64,000 bases of DNA from Paraburkholderia acidipaludis NBRC 101816. GTDB taxonomy: Bacteria > Pseudomonadota > Gammaproteobacteria > Burkholderiales > Burkholderiaceae. The notes under the pieces were generated by a model. That model was not told where the DNA came from and did no database searches. It saw only the letters and a program-made list of their open reading frames with translations. The translations under genes were made by a program, and so were the position numbers. Location of the stretch: contig NZ_BAXZ01000024.1 in assembly GCF_000684975.1 (NCBI RefSeq), positions 62,001-126,000 on the forward strand, written 5' to 3'. Positions within the stretch are counted from its first letter, which is position 1; each line of letters begins with the position of its first letter. Shown here piece after piece: positions 9,369-17,519 of this stretch.

Positions 9369-10331
9369 ATGGACAAATTGCGCGAGATGGAGGTTTTGGT
9401 CGCCATCATCGATCGAGGGAGTTTCACCGCCGCCTCGGAGAAGCTCGGCATGTCGGCCGCCGCGGTCTCGCGAGCCGTCAATACGCTGGAGGCGCGTCTG
9501 GGCGCCCAATTACTGGCGCGCACCACGCGCTCGGTGCGCGCGACGGATGCCGGCGTGGCCTACGTGGAGGCATGCCGCAAGGTGCTGGACACCATCACGG
9601 ACGCGGAATCCACGATTGCCGCGGACGCCGCCAATCCCGTCGGCACGTTGACCGTTTCGGCGCCGGTCTTGTTTGGTCAGCGATTCATCGCGCCGCTCAT
9701 CAATGCCTATGCGCTGCGCTACCCCGAGGTCAGCGTCAACGTCGTCTACCTCGACCGCACGACGCGGCTTCTCGAGGAAGGTGTGGACGTCGCCATTCGC
9801 ATTGGCCACCTCGGCGATTCGTCGACCTTCGCGGTACGCCTTGGCTATGTGCGCCGTCAAACTTTCGCGTCGCCGGCTTATCTTGCGCAGCGTGGCGAAC
9901 CCGCTCATCCCGGCGAGCTCATCGATCACCATTGCGTGTCGTTCACGGGCGTGTCGCAACCGCTCGAATGGGTGTTCTACGAGAACGGTTCAAAGCTGCC
10001 GGTTCACGTTCAGCCGCGCATGATCGTCAATCTGGCGCCCGCCGCGATTTCGGCCTCGGCGGAAGGCGTGGGAATCACGCAGCTGCTCTCCTACCAGGCG
10101 GCGCCCGCGGTGGCTTCCGGCAATCTGGTGCCTATCTTGAGGGCGTATGAGCCGGAATCCATCCCGGTCAATCTGCTGCATATCGAGCGGCGCGGCAAAA
10201 GCGGAAAGATCCGCTCCTTCGTGGAGTTCGTGACCGAAACGTTGCGGGAAAACGCCAATCTTCAATGCGCGGACGGCCTGACGTCCGAAGGTCAGTGCAC
10301 GCCGGAAGGAGTCGGCAGCACAGGCTCCTGA
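9369..10331 (+). CDS. LysR-family transcriptional regulator
   Basis: A 320-residue LysR activator/repressor. N-terminal winged helix (about 4-62: FTAASEKLGMSAAAVSRAVN then L-E-A-R-L-G-A-Q-L-L-A-R-T-T-R), linker helix, then a type 2 periplasmic-binding-like effector domain (about 90-295; VDVAIRIGHL). Highest similarity is to the subgroup starting M-D-K-L-R-E-M, which usually controls a divergently placed oxidoreductase or efflux unit; here that is the ABM/emr operon. About 20 extra C-terminal residues read into the convergent mug gene, so the two 3' ends overlap by 40 bases. Confidence 0.93.
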   Translation: MDKLREMEVLVAIIDRGSFTAASEKLGMSAAAVSRAVNTLEARLGAQLLARTTRSVRATDAGVAYVEACRKVLDTITDAESTIAADAANPVGTLTVSAPVLFGQRFIAPLINAYALRYPEVSVNVVYLDRTTRLLEEGVDVAIRIGHLGDSSTFAVRLGYVRRQTFASPAYLAQRGEPAHPGELIDHHCVSFTGVSQPLEWVFYENGSKLPVHVQPRMIVNLAPAAISASAEGVGITQLLSYQAAPAVASGNLVPILRAYEPESIPVNLLHIERRGKSGKIRSFVEFVTETLRENANLQCADGLTSEGQCTPEGVGSTGS

Positions 10332-10879
10332 GCCTCCAGTCCGCCAGCCGGGCTCGGCGACGCGACGGCGCTACGAAGCTCGCTGTAAGCGGCCGCCAGC
10401 GCTTCGAGACTGAATGCCCGGTTCAGGCCGCTCGGGTTCGGCAGGACCCATGCGCGCGCGCCGCCGAAGCGGGCGGTTTGCGAACCCCACTCGATATCGC
10501 GCGCGCCGGACATGGCGCAAATCGCCGCCTTGCCGAGAAAGGCAATCACGTCCGGCGCGTATCGCCGAATCTTCGCTTCGAACTGCAGCGCCTCGGCTTC
10601 GATCTCCGCTCGGGACAGTTCGTCCGCGCGTGCCGTGGGGCGTGCAACCGCCGTGGTCAGACCATAGCCGTATTGCAGGAGCAGGCGGTCGTGCTCCGCG
10701 TCCAATAGCTCGGGCGTCAAGCCGGCAAGATAGAGCGCGCGCCAGAACCGGTTGCCCCTGCCGGCAAAGTGATGGCCCGTGGCCACCGCGCGCAGGCCCG
10801 GATTGATGCCGCAAAATACGATCGAAAGACCCGGCGCGAGCAGGTCCGGCAAAGATTGCGCCGAAGCGTCGGGCGTCAC
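10292..10879 (-). CDS. mug: G/U mismatch-specific uracil-DNA glycosylase (Mug/TDG)
   Basis: A 195-residue DNA-repair enzyme that removes uracil or damaged pyrimidines opposite guanine. Diagnostic motifs are visible: G-I-N-P-G-L (active-site loop, about 22-27), F-A-G-R-G-N-R-F-W, and the second loop N-P-S-G-L-N-R-A-F (about 150-158). The GTG at 10879 is chosen as start because it overlaps the stop of the upstream GlxA regulator as GTGA; an ATG further upstream would lie deep in that gene. Pairing of a DNA glycosylase with a GlxA-type regulator is unusual. The 3' end overlaps the convergent LysR gene. Confidence 0.9.
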   Translation of the reverse strand: MTPDASAQSLPDLLAPGLSIVFCGINPGLRAVATGHHFAGRGNRFWRALYLAGLTPELLDAEHDRLLLQYGYGLTTAVARPTARADELSRAEIEAEALQFEAKIRRYAPDVIAFLGKAAICAMSGARDIEWGSQTARFGGARAWVLPNPSGLNRAFSLEALAAAYSELRSAVASPSPAGGLEAQEPVLPTPSGVH

Positions 10880-11907
10880 GGCTGGCTCGCGGCGTGCAAG
10901 GCGGCCGGGCTGCCAGGCTCGTCGACACGGGGGCGCTGCTGCACCCCCGCCTCCTCGCCTCTGAACCGCTGGCGATATTGCTGCGGCGTGACATTGAGCC
11001 GCCGCGAGAACGTTGTCCGCATATGCGTGGCACTGTGAAAGCCGCACTTGAAAGCAACGGTCTTGAGCGGCGCGTCCGAGTCTTCCAGAAGCTTTCTGGC
11101 CGTGTCGACGCGAACCTGCTCGACGAACACGGATGGCGTCACCTTCGCAAACTTCGCGAAGACGCGCGACAAGGTTCGCCGGCTCACCGAAGCCGCATTC
11201 GCCAGCTGCTCGATCGACAACGCCTCGGTGATATGTTCGCTGACGTAGCGATACACCTTGCTGAGGATCGGATCCTCGTCTTTCCCCGCTCCAATATACG
11301 GGCTGTACTGCGACTGGCCGCCTTCGCGCTGGATATAGACGACCAGACGCTTCGCAACCCTTACCGCCAGTTCATGGCCCCAGTCTTCGGCCACGAGAGA
11401 CAGGCACAGATCGATACCCGCGGTCACGCCGGCCGACGTAAAGAGGCGCCCGTCGCGAACGAAAATCCTGTCCGGCTGCACGTTCGCGTGAGGAAACTCG
11501 TTGGAGAGGCGCCCCGCATCCGCCCAATGGGTGGTCACTTCCCTGCCGTCGAGCAGTCCCGCATGCGCCAGCACGAATGCGCCATTACAGACGGAGCCGA
11601 AGCGGCTCGCGCCGCGCGCCTGATTCTGCAGCCATTCCAGAAACTCGCCCGGCAGCTGCGCGTCGGGCAACTGCGGGCCCCCTGCCACCAACAGGAGGTC
11701 CCACTGAATGTCGAGATCGGCAAAGCCGCAGGAGACGGCGAGCTGCATCCCGTTCGAGCAGCTCACGTTGCCCGCCTCGCGCCCGACGAGCGAAACCTGG
11801 TAGTGCTGATGTGCGGGAAGAAACGTATTCGCTTCGGCGAATACATCGAGCGGGCCTGCAACGTCGAGCGCTTGCACACCATCGAACACGACAATGGCGA
11901 CTTTCAT
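10876..11907 (-). CDS. GlxA-family regulator: DJ-1/PfpI domain plus AraC DNA-binding domain
   Basis: A 343-residue transcription factor. Residues about 1-190 form a DJ-1/PfpI amidotransferase-like sensor domain with the nucleophile-elbow motif S-V-C-N-G-A-F; about 215-315 are two AraC helix-turn-helices (ALSIEQLANAASVSRRTLSR; then LKTVAFKCGFHSATHMRTTF). The start at 11907 (M-K-V-A-I-V-V-F-D) is the standard family start. Its stop overlaps the GTG of mug. It is divergent from a separate DJ-1/PfpI gene at 12263 that carries only the sensor domain, so the two may share an intergenic control region. Confidence 0.93.
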   Translation of the reverse strand: MKVAIVVFDGVQALDVAGPLDVFAEANTFLPAHQHYQVSLVGREAGNVSCSNGMQLAVSCGFADLDIQWDLLLVAGGPQLPDAQLPGEFLEWLQNQARGASRFGSVCNGAFVLAHAGLLDGREVTTHWADAGRLSNEFPHANVQPDRIFVRDGRLFTSAGVTAGIDLCLSLVAEDWGHELAVRVAKRLVVYIQREGGQSQYSPYIGAGKDEDPILSKVYRYVSEHITEALSIEQLANAASVSRRTLSRVFAKFAKVTPSVFVEQVRVDTARKLLEDSDAPLKTVAFKCGFHSATHMRTTFSRRLNVTPQQYRQRFRGEEAGVQQRPRVDEPGSPAALHAASQP

Positions 11908-12262
11908 GCGGTGACCTTGGTTGAGGGTGGCGATGTGGGGGGTACGCGCGGTCGATGCCTCGTGCCGACTGATCGGCTCGCCGCAACGGGTCTCGATCAC
12001 GACCGTGACGCAGCTTACCGCATCGGCTATTCGGGCGGCAGAGAGGCGCCCGTAAAAGTCTTTTTCACCTGTGTAATAAGCTCCCCCGAAGCCGCCGCGC
12101 ACCAGTGCGGCCAACCCGTTCGGGCCCGCGTGGCCCAAAACCCGCGTGATTTGGCCGGTGACAGCACCATCTGCGCATTTCCGCGGCGGCGCCCTCTGGC
12201 TAGACTGTTTTCGGCGGAGCAGTTGGTCATATGAACCACGTGTGTTTGCGGAGTAACGGCGC
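11908..12262. promoter_or_regulatory. Divergent intergenic region, GlxA regulator / DJ-1 protein
   Basis: 355 bases with no credible gene. Open frames here lack ribosome sites and family motifs. It should hold both divergent promoters. A GGAG ribosome site for the right-hand gene lies about 10 bases before 12263. No strong operator was recognised by eye. Confidence 0.5.
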
Positions 12263-12841
12263 ATGCATGTCGCGATGATGCTGTACGCAGGATTCCAGTT
12301 GCTTGAAGTAAGCGGTCCTATGGATGTCTTTCATGAAGCCAACCGGCTGTGCGGCGGTACGTACTACGAACAGCACCTCGTCGGGCCGTCGCCGGGGCCG
12401 GTCCTGTCCTCGAACGGCACGATGGTAAGCACGACGGAATGTCTCGTGGAAACGCGCACGCCGTTCGACGTCGTCATGGTGCCCGGCGCCCGCGTACTCG
12501 GCTCGACGGCGGAGCATCGGGCACTCGTGGACTGGCTCAGCGCAAGCGGACGTACCACGGGCAGGCTCGCCTGCATTTCCAATGGTGCGTTTCTTCTGGC
12601 GCGCGCCGGTCTTGCCGACCGCCGCTGGCTGACCGCGCATTGGCGCGACGCGCGACGCCTCGCGGCGGAGCATCCGTCGGTGCACGTGCTGCCGAGCCCC
12701 GGCTGTCTGCGGGACGGCAATCTGTACTCGTCGGGCGGCGCGAGCGCCGCGATCCGTCTCGCGCTTGCGCTCGTCAAGGAGGACCTTGGCGAGAAAGCGG
12801 CGAGAAACATTGCCGGCGCGTTGTCCATGCCGCCCCATTGA
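12263..12841 (+). CDS. DJ-1/PfpI-family protein, GlxA sensor domain without the AraC part
   Basis: A 192-residue protein that aligns along its whole length with the N-terminal sensor half of GlxA-type regulators (start M-H-V-A-M-M-L-Y-A-G-F; S-G-P-M-D-V-F-H-E-A-N; L-T-A-H-W-R-D-A-R-R-L; S-S-G-G-A-S-A-A-I). It ends at the point where those regulators pass into the DNA-binding half. At the nucleophile elbow the sequence is C-I-S-N-G-A-F, so the Cys of C-x-G-A-F is replaced by Ser, with a Cys two residues earlier. It may be a natural stand-alone ligand sensor or hydratase, or a regulator cut short; nothing AraC-like follows in any frame. Function unknown. Confidence 0.8.
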   Translation: MHVAMMLYAGFQLLEVSGPMDVFHEANRLCGGTYYEQHLVGPSPGPVLSSNGTMVSTTECLVETRTPFDVVMVPGARVLGSTAEHRALVDWLSASGRTTGRLACISNGAFLLARAGLADRRWLTAHWRDARRLAAEHPSVHVLPSPGCLRDGNLYSSGGASAAIRLALALVKEDLGEKAARNIAGALSMPPH

Positions 12842-13183
12842 ACCGGTTGCACGAGGCACATCGATCATGATCCGGAGCGGCGGCGCGATCCTGCCGACCT
12901 GCGATGCGGTGTTTCGCTTCAACGAAATGCACGCGGCGCACCCCGGGCGCCTGGGCAAGCACACCGTTACGATAAAGTTTTTCTTTTAGATAACGACACT
13001 TTATCTCGTTTGCCCCGGCATCGAAACCGGCGAAGAATCTCTCTGAAGCCAAAGCGCGAAGGCACATGCCATCGGCTGGCGCCGGGAATCCGCGAGTTGC
13101 TGACTGACTAAATAGATTTTCTTCCTGAAAGCAGCACATGCCCGTTCCCGGCTTTCTTCCACCAGACAGAAAGAGAGATCGAG
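12842..13183. other. Gene-free stretch with palindromic elements before the SDR gene
   Basis: 342 bases with no supported gene. The right half is AT-rich compared with its surroundings and carries the repeats listed at 12971-13006. It should contain the promoter of the SDR gene. Confidence 0.5.
12971..13006. promoter_or_regulatory. Nested inverted repeats GATAAAGT/ACTTTATC and AGATAA/TTATCT
   Basis: GATAAAGT (12971-12978) and ACTTTATC (12998-13005) are perfect 8-bp arms 19 bases apart. Within the same segment, AGATAA (12988-12993) and TTATCT (13001-13006) form a tighter repeat with a 7-base spacer, the usual size for a TetR- or LysR-type dimer. It is about 180 bases upstream of the SDR gene. 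The binding protein is unknown. Confidence 0.5.
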
Positions 13184-13957
13184 ATGAGCAACGAGTTCAA
13201 GGGCAAGAAGCTGCTGGTCGTCGGCGGCACCAGCGGAATGGGCCTGGAGACGGCCCGTATGATTCTCGCCGAGGGCGGCAGCGCGGTGATCGTGGGCAAT
13301 CGTGCGGAAAAGGCCGAGGAAGCGCGCGAGGCGCTGGCCGCGCCCGGACAGGTCGCCGCGCTGAGCGCGGACCTGTCCACGGAGGAAGGGCTGGCCGCGC
13401 TGCTCAAGACGATCGACGAGCAACACCGGGATATCGACCTGCTCGTCAACGCGGCCGGCGTGTTCTTTCCCAAGCCGTTCCTCGAGCATCGCGAAGCCGA
13501 CTATGACCAGTACATGAAGCTGAACAAGGCGACCTTCTTCATCACGCAGAAAGTCGCCGCCAACCTGGTCGCGCGAAACCAGCCGGGCGCGATCGTCAAC
13601 GTCGGTTCGATGTGGGCGAAGCAGGCCATCGCGGCCACGCCGTCTTCGGCCTACTCGATGGCCAAGGCCGGTCTGCATGCGTTGACCCAGCATCTCGCCA
13701 TGGAACTGGCGCCGAGGCATATCCGCGTCAACGCCGTTTCGCCGGCGGTGGTGCAAACGCCGATCTACGAGGGCTTCATCCCGAAGGCCGAAGTGCACGA
13801 CGCGCTGCAGGGCTTCAACAGCTTCCACCCGATCGGCCGCGTGGGAACCCCGCAAGATGTCGCCGAAGTCATCGCGTTCCTGCTCTCGGAAAAAGCAGGC
13901 TGGGTCACCGGCGCGATCTGGGACGTGGACGGCGGCGTGATGGCCGGCCGCAACTGA
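13184..13957 (+). CDS. Short-chain dehydrogenase/reductase (SDR)
   Basis: A 257-residue NAD(P)-dependent oxidoreductase of the classical SDR family. Cofactor loop G-G-T-S-G-M-G (about 14-20), N-A-A-G (about 88-91), catalytic Ser in V-G-S-M-W, and the Tyr-Lys pair Y-S-M-A-K (about 154-158). The C-terminal G-R-V-G-T-P-Q-D-V-A and V-D-G-G motifs are intact. The substrate cannot be deduced. A ribosome site (GAGATCGAG region) precedes the ATG; the upstream palindromes suggest dedicated regulation. It stands alone between a DJ-1 protein and a metallophosphatase. Confidence 0.93.
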   Translation: MSNEFKGKKLLVVGGTSGMGLETARMILAEGGSAVIVGNRAEKAEEAREALAAPGQVAALSADLSTEEGLAALLKTIDEQHRDIDLLVNAAGVFFPKPFLEHREADYDQYMKLNKATFFITQKVAANLVARNQPGAIVNVGSMWAKQAIAATPSSAYSMAKAGLHALTQHLAMELAPRHIRVNAVSPAVVQTPIYEGFIPKAEVHDALQGFNSFHPIGRVGTPQDVAEVIAFLLSEKAGWVTGAIWDVDGGVMAGRN

Positions 13958-14038
13958 CGTGCACCGCCATCGGTCATGGCGCCCCGGCCACCGTAACAGA
14001 ACTGACACGAAACTTTAGTCCGAGGAAACCAAACTAAT

Positions 14039-14063
14039 GCTGCACGCGCCGGCGCCGTGCAGC
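14039..14063. other. Strong hairpin GCTGCACG-N9-CGTGCAGC
   Basis: Perfect 8-bp arms (14039-14046 and 14056-14063) with a G/C-rich 9-base centre, about 80 bases after the SDR stop and about 70 before the phosphatase start. There is no T run, so a classical terminator is doubtful; it may still separate the two transcripts. Confidence 0.4.
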
Positions 14064-14130
14064 GGCCCCGGCTGCGCCCCTGGCCATTCATTCCCCATGA
14101 GGCAGCAAGGCACACAAGGAGCACACCGCC

Positions 14131-15312
14131 ATGACCGTTTCCAAGGGTTCGCACGGCCATACGTTCGGCCGCATGAAACCGTCGCATTCCGGCTACGCCA
14201 TCCATCGCGATCCGCCGCGCGACACGCACTTCCGCGACCTCCCGCCGCCTACCGGCAAGGCGCCGTTCCGGCTCGACCTGAAAGACATCATCAGCAAGGC
14301 CGACTACGACGCCATCGTGAAACGCCAGCGTCTCGTGTTCCACCTGAACGGCGACATGGGCGGCATTGGCTATGCGGTTCCGCAGGAGCTCGTGGCCGCG
14401 GGCATGGAGACCGATCTGACGAAGGCGGCAAAGGACGGCTCGCTGCCGGACTTCCTCTACATCACCGGCGACTGCGTCTATTTCAACGGGCAGATCAGCC
14501 AGTACTACGCGCAGTTCTACGAGCCCTACGAGCTCTACCATCGCCCCGTGTTCGCGGTGCCGGGCAACCACGACGGCGAGAACCTGGCGACCGACCAGAC
14601 GCTCGACGGCTTCATGCGCAACTTCTGCGCGAGCAAGCCCGGCACGAAAACGCCGGAGTCGATGGGCTCGTTCCGCACGGCCATGATCCAGCCGAACTGC
14701 TACTGGACGCTGCTCACGCCGCTGTGCTCGATCGTCGGCCTCTACAGCAACGTGCCCGAGGGCGGCGAGATCGTCGAACCGCAAACCGACTGGCTCGTGG
14801 AAGAGCTGCGCACACTGCCGAAGGACCTGCCGCTCTTCGTGGCGCTGCATCACCCGCTCTACTCCGCCGACGACTACCATTCCGGCAGCTCGCGCATGCG
14901 CAAGGTGCTACAGGACGCGAGCAAGACCGCCGGCCGCTACCCCGACATGATCTTCACGGGCCATGTCCATAACTATCAGCGCATTTCGAGCATGCACCCC
15001 GAGGTCGGCCTCATTCCGCAGCTCGTGACGGGCGCGGGCGGCTATCACAACCTGCATTCGATCATGAAGGTGGACGGCGAGAAGATGGTCGCGCCAGTGA
15101 ACTTCGACGCCGGCGACGGCGAGACCGTCACGCTCGAAACCTACTCCGACGACCACCACGGCTTCCTGCGCATGGACGTGACGAAGACGCTGGTCACCGG
15201 GCGCTACTACGAGGTGCCGCGTCCGCAGGAGCCGCGCACGAAGGGTTCGCAGCTGTTCGATCACTGGGAGTACGACATCAGGAACCGGCGCTGGGTGCCG
15301 AACAAGCTATAG
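14131..15312 (+). CDS. Calcineurin-like metallophosphoesterase
   Basis: A 393-residue hydrolase with a binuclear metal site. Metal-binding motifs are seen in order: N-G-D-M-G (about 71-75), T-G-D-C (about 111-114), G-N-H-D-G-E (about 146-151), L-H-H-P-L-Y-S and G-H-V-H-N-Y-Q (about 276-282). There is no signal peptide, so the enzyme appears cytoplasmic; this separates it from purple acid phosphatases, which it resembles in the C-terminal metal motifs. The start at 14131 follows AAGGAG (about 14116) at good distance. It has no obvious operon partners. Substrate unknown. Confidence 0.9.
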   Translation: MTVSKGSHGHTFGRMKPSHSGYAIHRDPPRDTHFRDLPPPTGKAPFRLDLKDIISKADYDAIVKRQRLVFHLNGDMGGIGYAVPQELVAAGMETDLTKAAKDGSLPDFLYITGDCVYFNGQISQYYAQFYEPYELYHRPVFAVPGNHDGENLATDQTLDGFMRNFCASKPGTKTPESMGSFRTAMIQPNCYWTLLTPLCSIVGLYSNVPEGGEIVEPQTDWLVEELRTLPKDLPLFVALHHPLYSADDYHSGSSRMRKVLQDASKTAGRYPDMIFTGHVHNYQRISSMHPEVGLIPQLVTGAGGYHNLHSIMKVDGEKMVAPVNFDAGDGETVTLETYSDDHHGFLRMDVTKTLVTGRYYEVPRPQEPRTKGSQLFDHWEYDIRNRRWVPNKL

Positions 15313-15469
15313 GCGCGGCGGGCGGAGGCGTCGCGGGTTTTCACCGCGCCGCCTTCGCGTGCGCCCGCTGCGCCAGTCGGGTGCGGCCCCGCGCACGTCG
15401 CACTGCTGCGGTGCACCAGCCGGCTCGCGGGTCTTCCCGGAACGCATCGCAACAGGGCCTGCCGCACGC

Positions 15470-15488
15470 TGGCATAGCGCTTGCTTTT
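15470..15488 (+). promoter_or_regulatory. Sigma-54-like -24/-12 element before nasT
   Basis: TGGCAT-AGCGC-TTGCTTTT has the GG (15471-15472) and GC (15483-15484) pairs ten bases apart, and matches most of the sigma-54 consensus TGGCAC-N5-TTGC. Its start site would fall at about 15495, right at the nasT ATG, leaving no leader. That makes it either a leaderless nitrogen-controlled promoter or a chance match. Confidence 0.35.
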
Positions 15489-15496
15489 CAGGCCGC

Positions 15497-16072
15497 ATGC
15501 TGCGCGTCCTGCTCGTCACCGACACTGAGAAGCCCATCGGCGATCTGCGCGACGCCCTCGCGCGGCTCGGCTACGCCATGCTGCCCGATCCGGCCACGCC
15601 GCAGGATCTGCACCGCGTGGTCGAGCGCGCGCGCCCCGACGTCATCATCGTCGACACCGAATCGCCCTCGCGCGACACGCTCGAACAACTCGCCGTGATG
15701 AACGCCACCGCGCCGCGCCCCGTGCTGATGTTCAGCAACGACGCGAACCAGCGGCTCATCCGCGCCGCCGTGCAGGCGGGCGTGACGGCCTATCTCGTGG
15801 AAGGGCTCGCCAGCGAGCGGCTCGCCCCCATACTCGAAGTGGCGCTCGCGCGCTTCGCGCAGGAAACGGCGTTGCGCGAGCGCCTGACGCAGGCCGAAAC
15901 CGAACTCGCCGAGCGCAAGCTGATCGACCGCGCGAAGCGCGCCCTGATGGAGCAGCAGAAGCTGAGCGAGCCCGCCGCCTACGCCGCGCTGCGCAAACGC
16001 GCCATGAACCAGAGCGTGAAGCTCGCCGAGGCCGCACGCCAGATCGTCGAGACGGCCGGCGCAAAAGAATGA
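15497..16072 (+). CDS. nasT: NasT-type antitermination response regulator (receiver + ANTAR)
   Basis: A 191-residue RNA-binding regulator of nitrate assimilation. Residues about 1-120 are a pseudo-receiver (M-L-R-V-L-L-V-T-D; V-I-I-V-D-T-E-S-P-S-R-D; V-T-A-Y-L-V-E-G-L). About 130-185 form the ANTAR three-helix domain (E-R-K-L-I-D-R-A-K-R-A-L-M-E; A-Y-A-A-L-R-K-R-A-M-N-Q). In known NasT systems the protein binds a two-hairpin leader of the nitrate operon and prevents termination. Here it lies 10 bases upstream of nasS, its usual inhibitor. The nitrate reductase genes themselves are not in the window. Confidence 0.92.
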   Translation: MLRVLLVTDTEKPIGDLRDALARLGYAMLPDPATPQDLHRVVERARPDVIIVDTESPSRDTLEQLAVMNATAPRPVLMFSNDANQRLIRAAVQAGVTAYLVEGLASERLAPILEVALARFAQETALRERLTQAETELAERKLIDRAKRALMEQQKLSEPAAYAALRKRAMNQSVKLAEAARQIVETAGAKE

Positions 16073-16082
16073 GGCGATGCCC

Positions 16083-17237
16083 ATGAACCCGACCACGCTT
16101 CCCGCATCCGCCGAACTGGGCGCCCCTGCGGATCGCCGGCCTCCCGAAAAGACCCATCTCAAGATCGGCTTCGTGCCGCTCTCCGACGCGGCGCCGCTCG
16201 TCGCCGCCAAGCTGCTCGAATTCGGCCACGCGCATGGCCTCACGCTGGAGCTCTCGCGCCAGCCCTCGTGGGCCGCGCTGCGCGACAAGCTGCTCGCCGG
16301 CGAGCTCGACGCCGCCCATGCGCTCTACGGCCTCGTCTACGGCGTGCAGCTCGGCCTGGGAGGGCCGCAGACCGACATGGCGCTGCTCATGGTGCTCGCG
16401 CGCAACGGCCAGGCCATCACGCTCTCGAACCGCCTCGCCGACGCGCTCGACGCACACGGCACGCTGCCGAGCGCGCTCGCCGCCCTCGGGAGAAAGGCCG
16501 TGTTCGCGCACACCTTTCCCACCGGCACCCATGCGATGTGGCTTTACTACTGGCTCGCCGCGCAGGGCGTGCATCCGCTGCGCGACGTGCAAAGCGTCGC
16601 GATCGCGCCGCCGCAGATGGTCGCGGCGCTCGCCGAAGAACGCCTCGACGGGCTGTGCGTCGGCGAGCCCTGGAACGCGCTCGCGCAGCAGCGCGGGGTG
16701 GGCCGCACCGTCGCATATAGCGGCGAGATCTGGCCGGATCATCCGGAGAAGGTGCTCGCCTGCCGGCGCGATTTCGTGCAGGCGTACCCGCGCACCGCCC
16801 GCGCGCTCGTGCGCACGATGCTGGAGGCCTGCCGCTGGCTCGACGGCGCGGGGCACCGGCACGACATCGCACAGTGGCTCGCGCGGCCCGAGTTCGTGGG
16901 CGTCGATGCCGCGCTGATCGCCTCGCGGCTGGACAGTGCAGGCACGCACGGCGCCCCCCCGGTGCGCTTCTTCGATGACGGTGTCGTGAACCCCCCGCAC
17001 GCTTCGGAAGGCGTGTGGTTCCTCACGCAATTCGAACGCTGGGGCATGCTCGCGCGGCGCGACGACTATCGCGAGATCGCACAGGCGCTGAATCAGACCG
17101 GGCTCTTTCGCGAGGCCGCGCAAGGCCTGCTGCAACGGCTGCCGGAAGAAGGCGCGCCGCCGGTGTTGATCGACGGACGCGGCTGGAACGCCGCCGATCC
17201 CCGCGCCTACGTGGAAGGCTTCACGGTCCGCGCCTGA
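16083..17237 (+). CDS. nasS: NasS-like cytoplasmic nitrate sensor (NrtA/CmpA family)
   Basis: A 384-residue protein of the NrtA/CmpA nitrate-binding family (K-I-G-F-V-P-L-S-D-A-A-P-L; L-H-A-L-Y-G-L-V-Y-G-like stretch; G-T-H-A-M-W-L-Y-Y-W-L-A; C-V-G-E-P-W-N; S-G-E-I-W-P-D-H-P-E-K-V-L). It has no signal peptide or lipobox, unlike transport proteins of the family, which points to the NasS sensor that holds NasT inactive without nitrate. The start at 16083 is preferred over 16077 because GAGG lies 8 bases before it but only 2 before the other. Adjacent to nasT as in other bacteria. Confidence 0.88.
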   Translation: MNPTTLPASAELGAPADRRPPEKTHLKIGFVPLSDAAPLVAAKLLEFGHAHGLTLELSRQPSWAALRDKLLAGELDAAHALYGLVYGVQLGLGGPQTDMALLMVLARNGQAITLSNRLADALDAHGTLPSALAALGRKAVFAHTFPTGTHAMWLYYWLAAQGVHPLRDVQSVAIAPPQMVAALAEERLDGLCVGEPWNALAQQRGVGRTVAYSGEIWPDHPEKVLACRRDFVQAYPRTARALVRTMLEACRWLDGAGHRHDIAQWLARPEFVGVDAALIASRLDSAGTHGAPPVRFFDDGVVNPPHASEGVWFLTQFERWGMLARRDDYREIAQALNQTGLFREAAQGLLQRLPEEGAPPVLIDGRGWNAADPRAYVEGFTVRA

Positions 17238-17519
17238 GCCGCCCGCACGCGCCGCGCGCAAGAAAACAAGCCGCCGCGTCTGCCTGAGACCCTGCCTCTC
17301 GGGCTATCATGCATGCCGCCACGGCGGCGAATCCTCCGCGCGGCGCGTCGAAAGAGCCCCCCGGCACTCCCAGGCGCGTCAAAAACCCGTGCCGCCCTGA
17401 GCGGCGCGCACGCGCGCGGTCAACCATCGCCCCCGGCAAATCGTTGACAGTCCAGAACGCGGGCGCGCCGCACGGCGCGCCCGGGGCGTCAAGCAACTGA
17501 AAGAACCAGGTATCAAGCG
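17238..17519. other. Intergenic gap, nasS to NlpD-like gene
   Basis: 282 bases, G/C-rich, without a supported gene or recognisable RNA. It should hold the promoter of the lipoprotein gene at 17520. Confidence 0.4.

Noticed and set aside
13958..14130. A riboswitch before the metallophosphatase gene
   Set aside because: Only one G/C hairpin is present, with no conserved aptamer-like sequence.
15756..17261. A 501-codon frame antisense to nasS
   Set aside because: Arg/Ala-rich shadow; the plus-strand NrtA-family protein explains the region.
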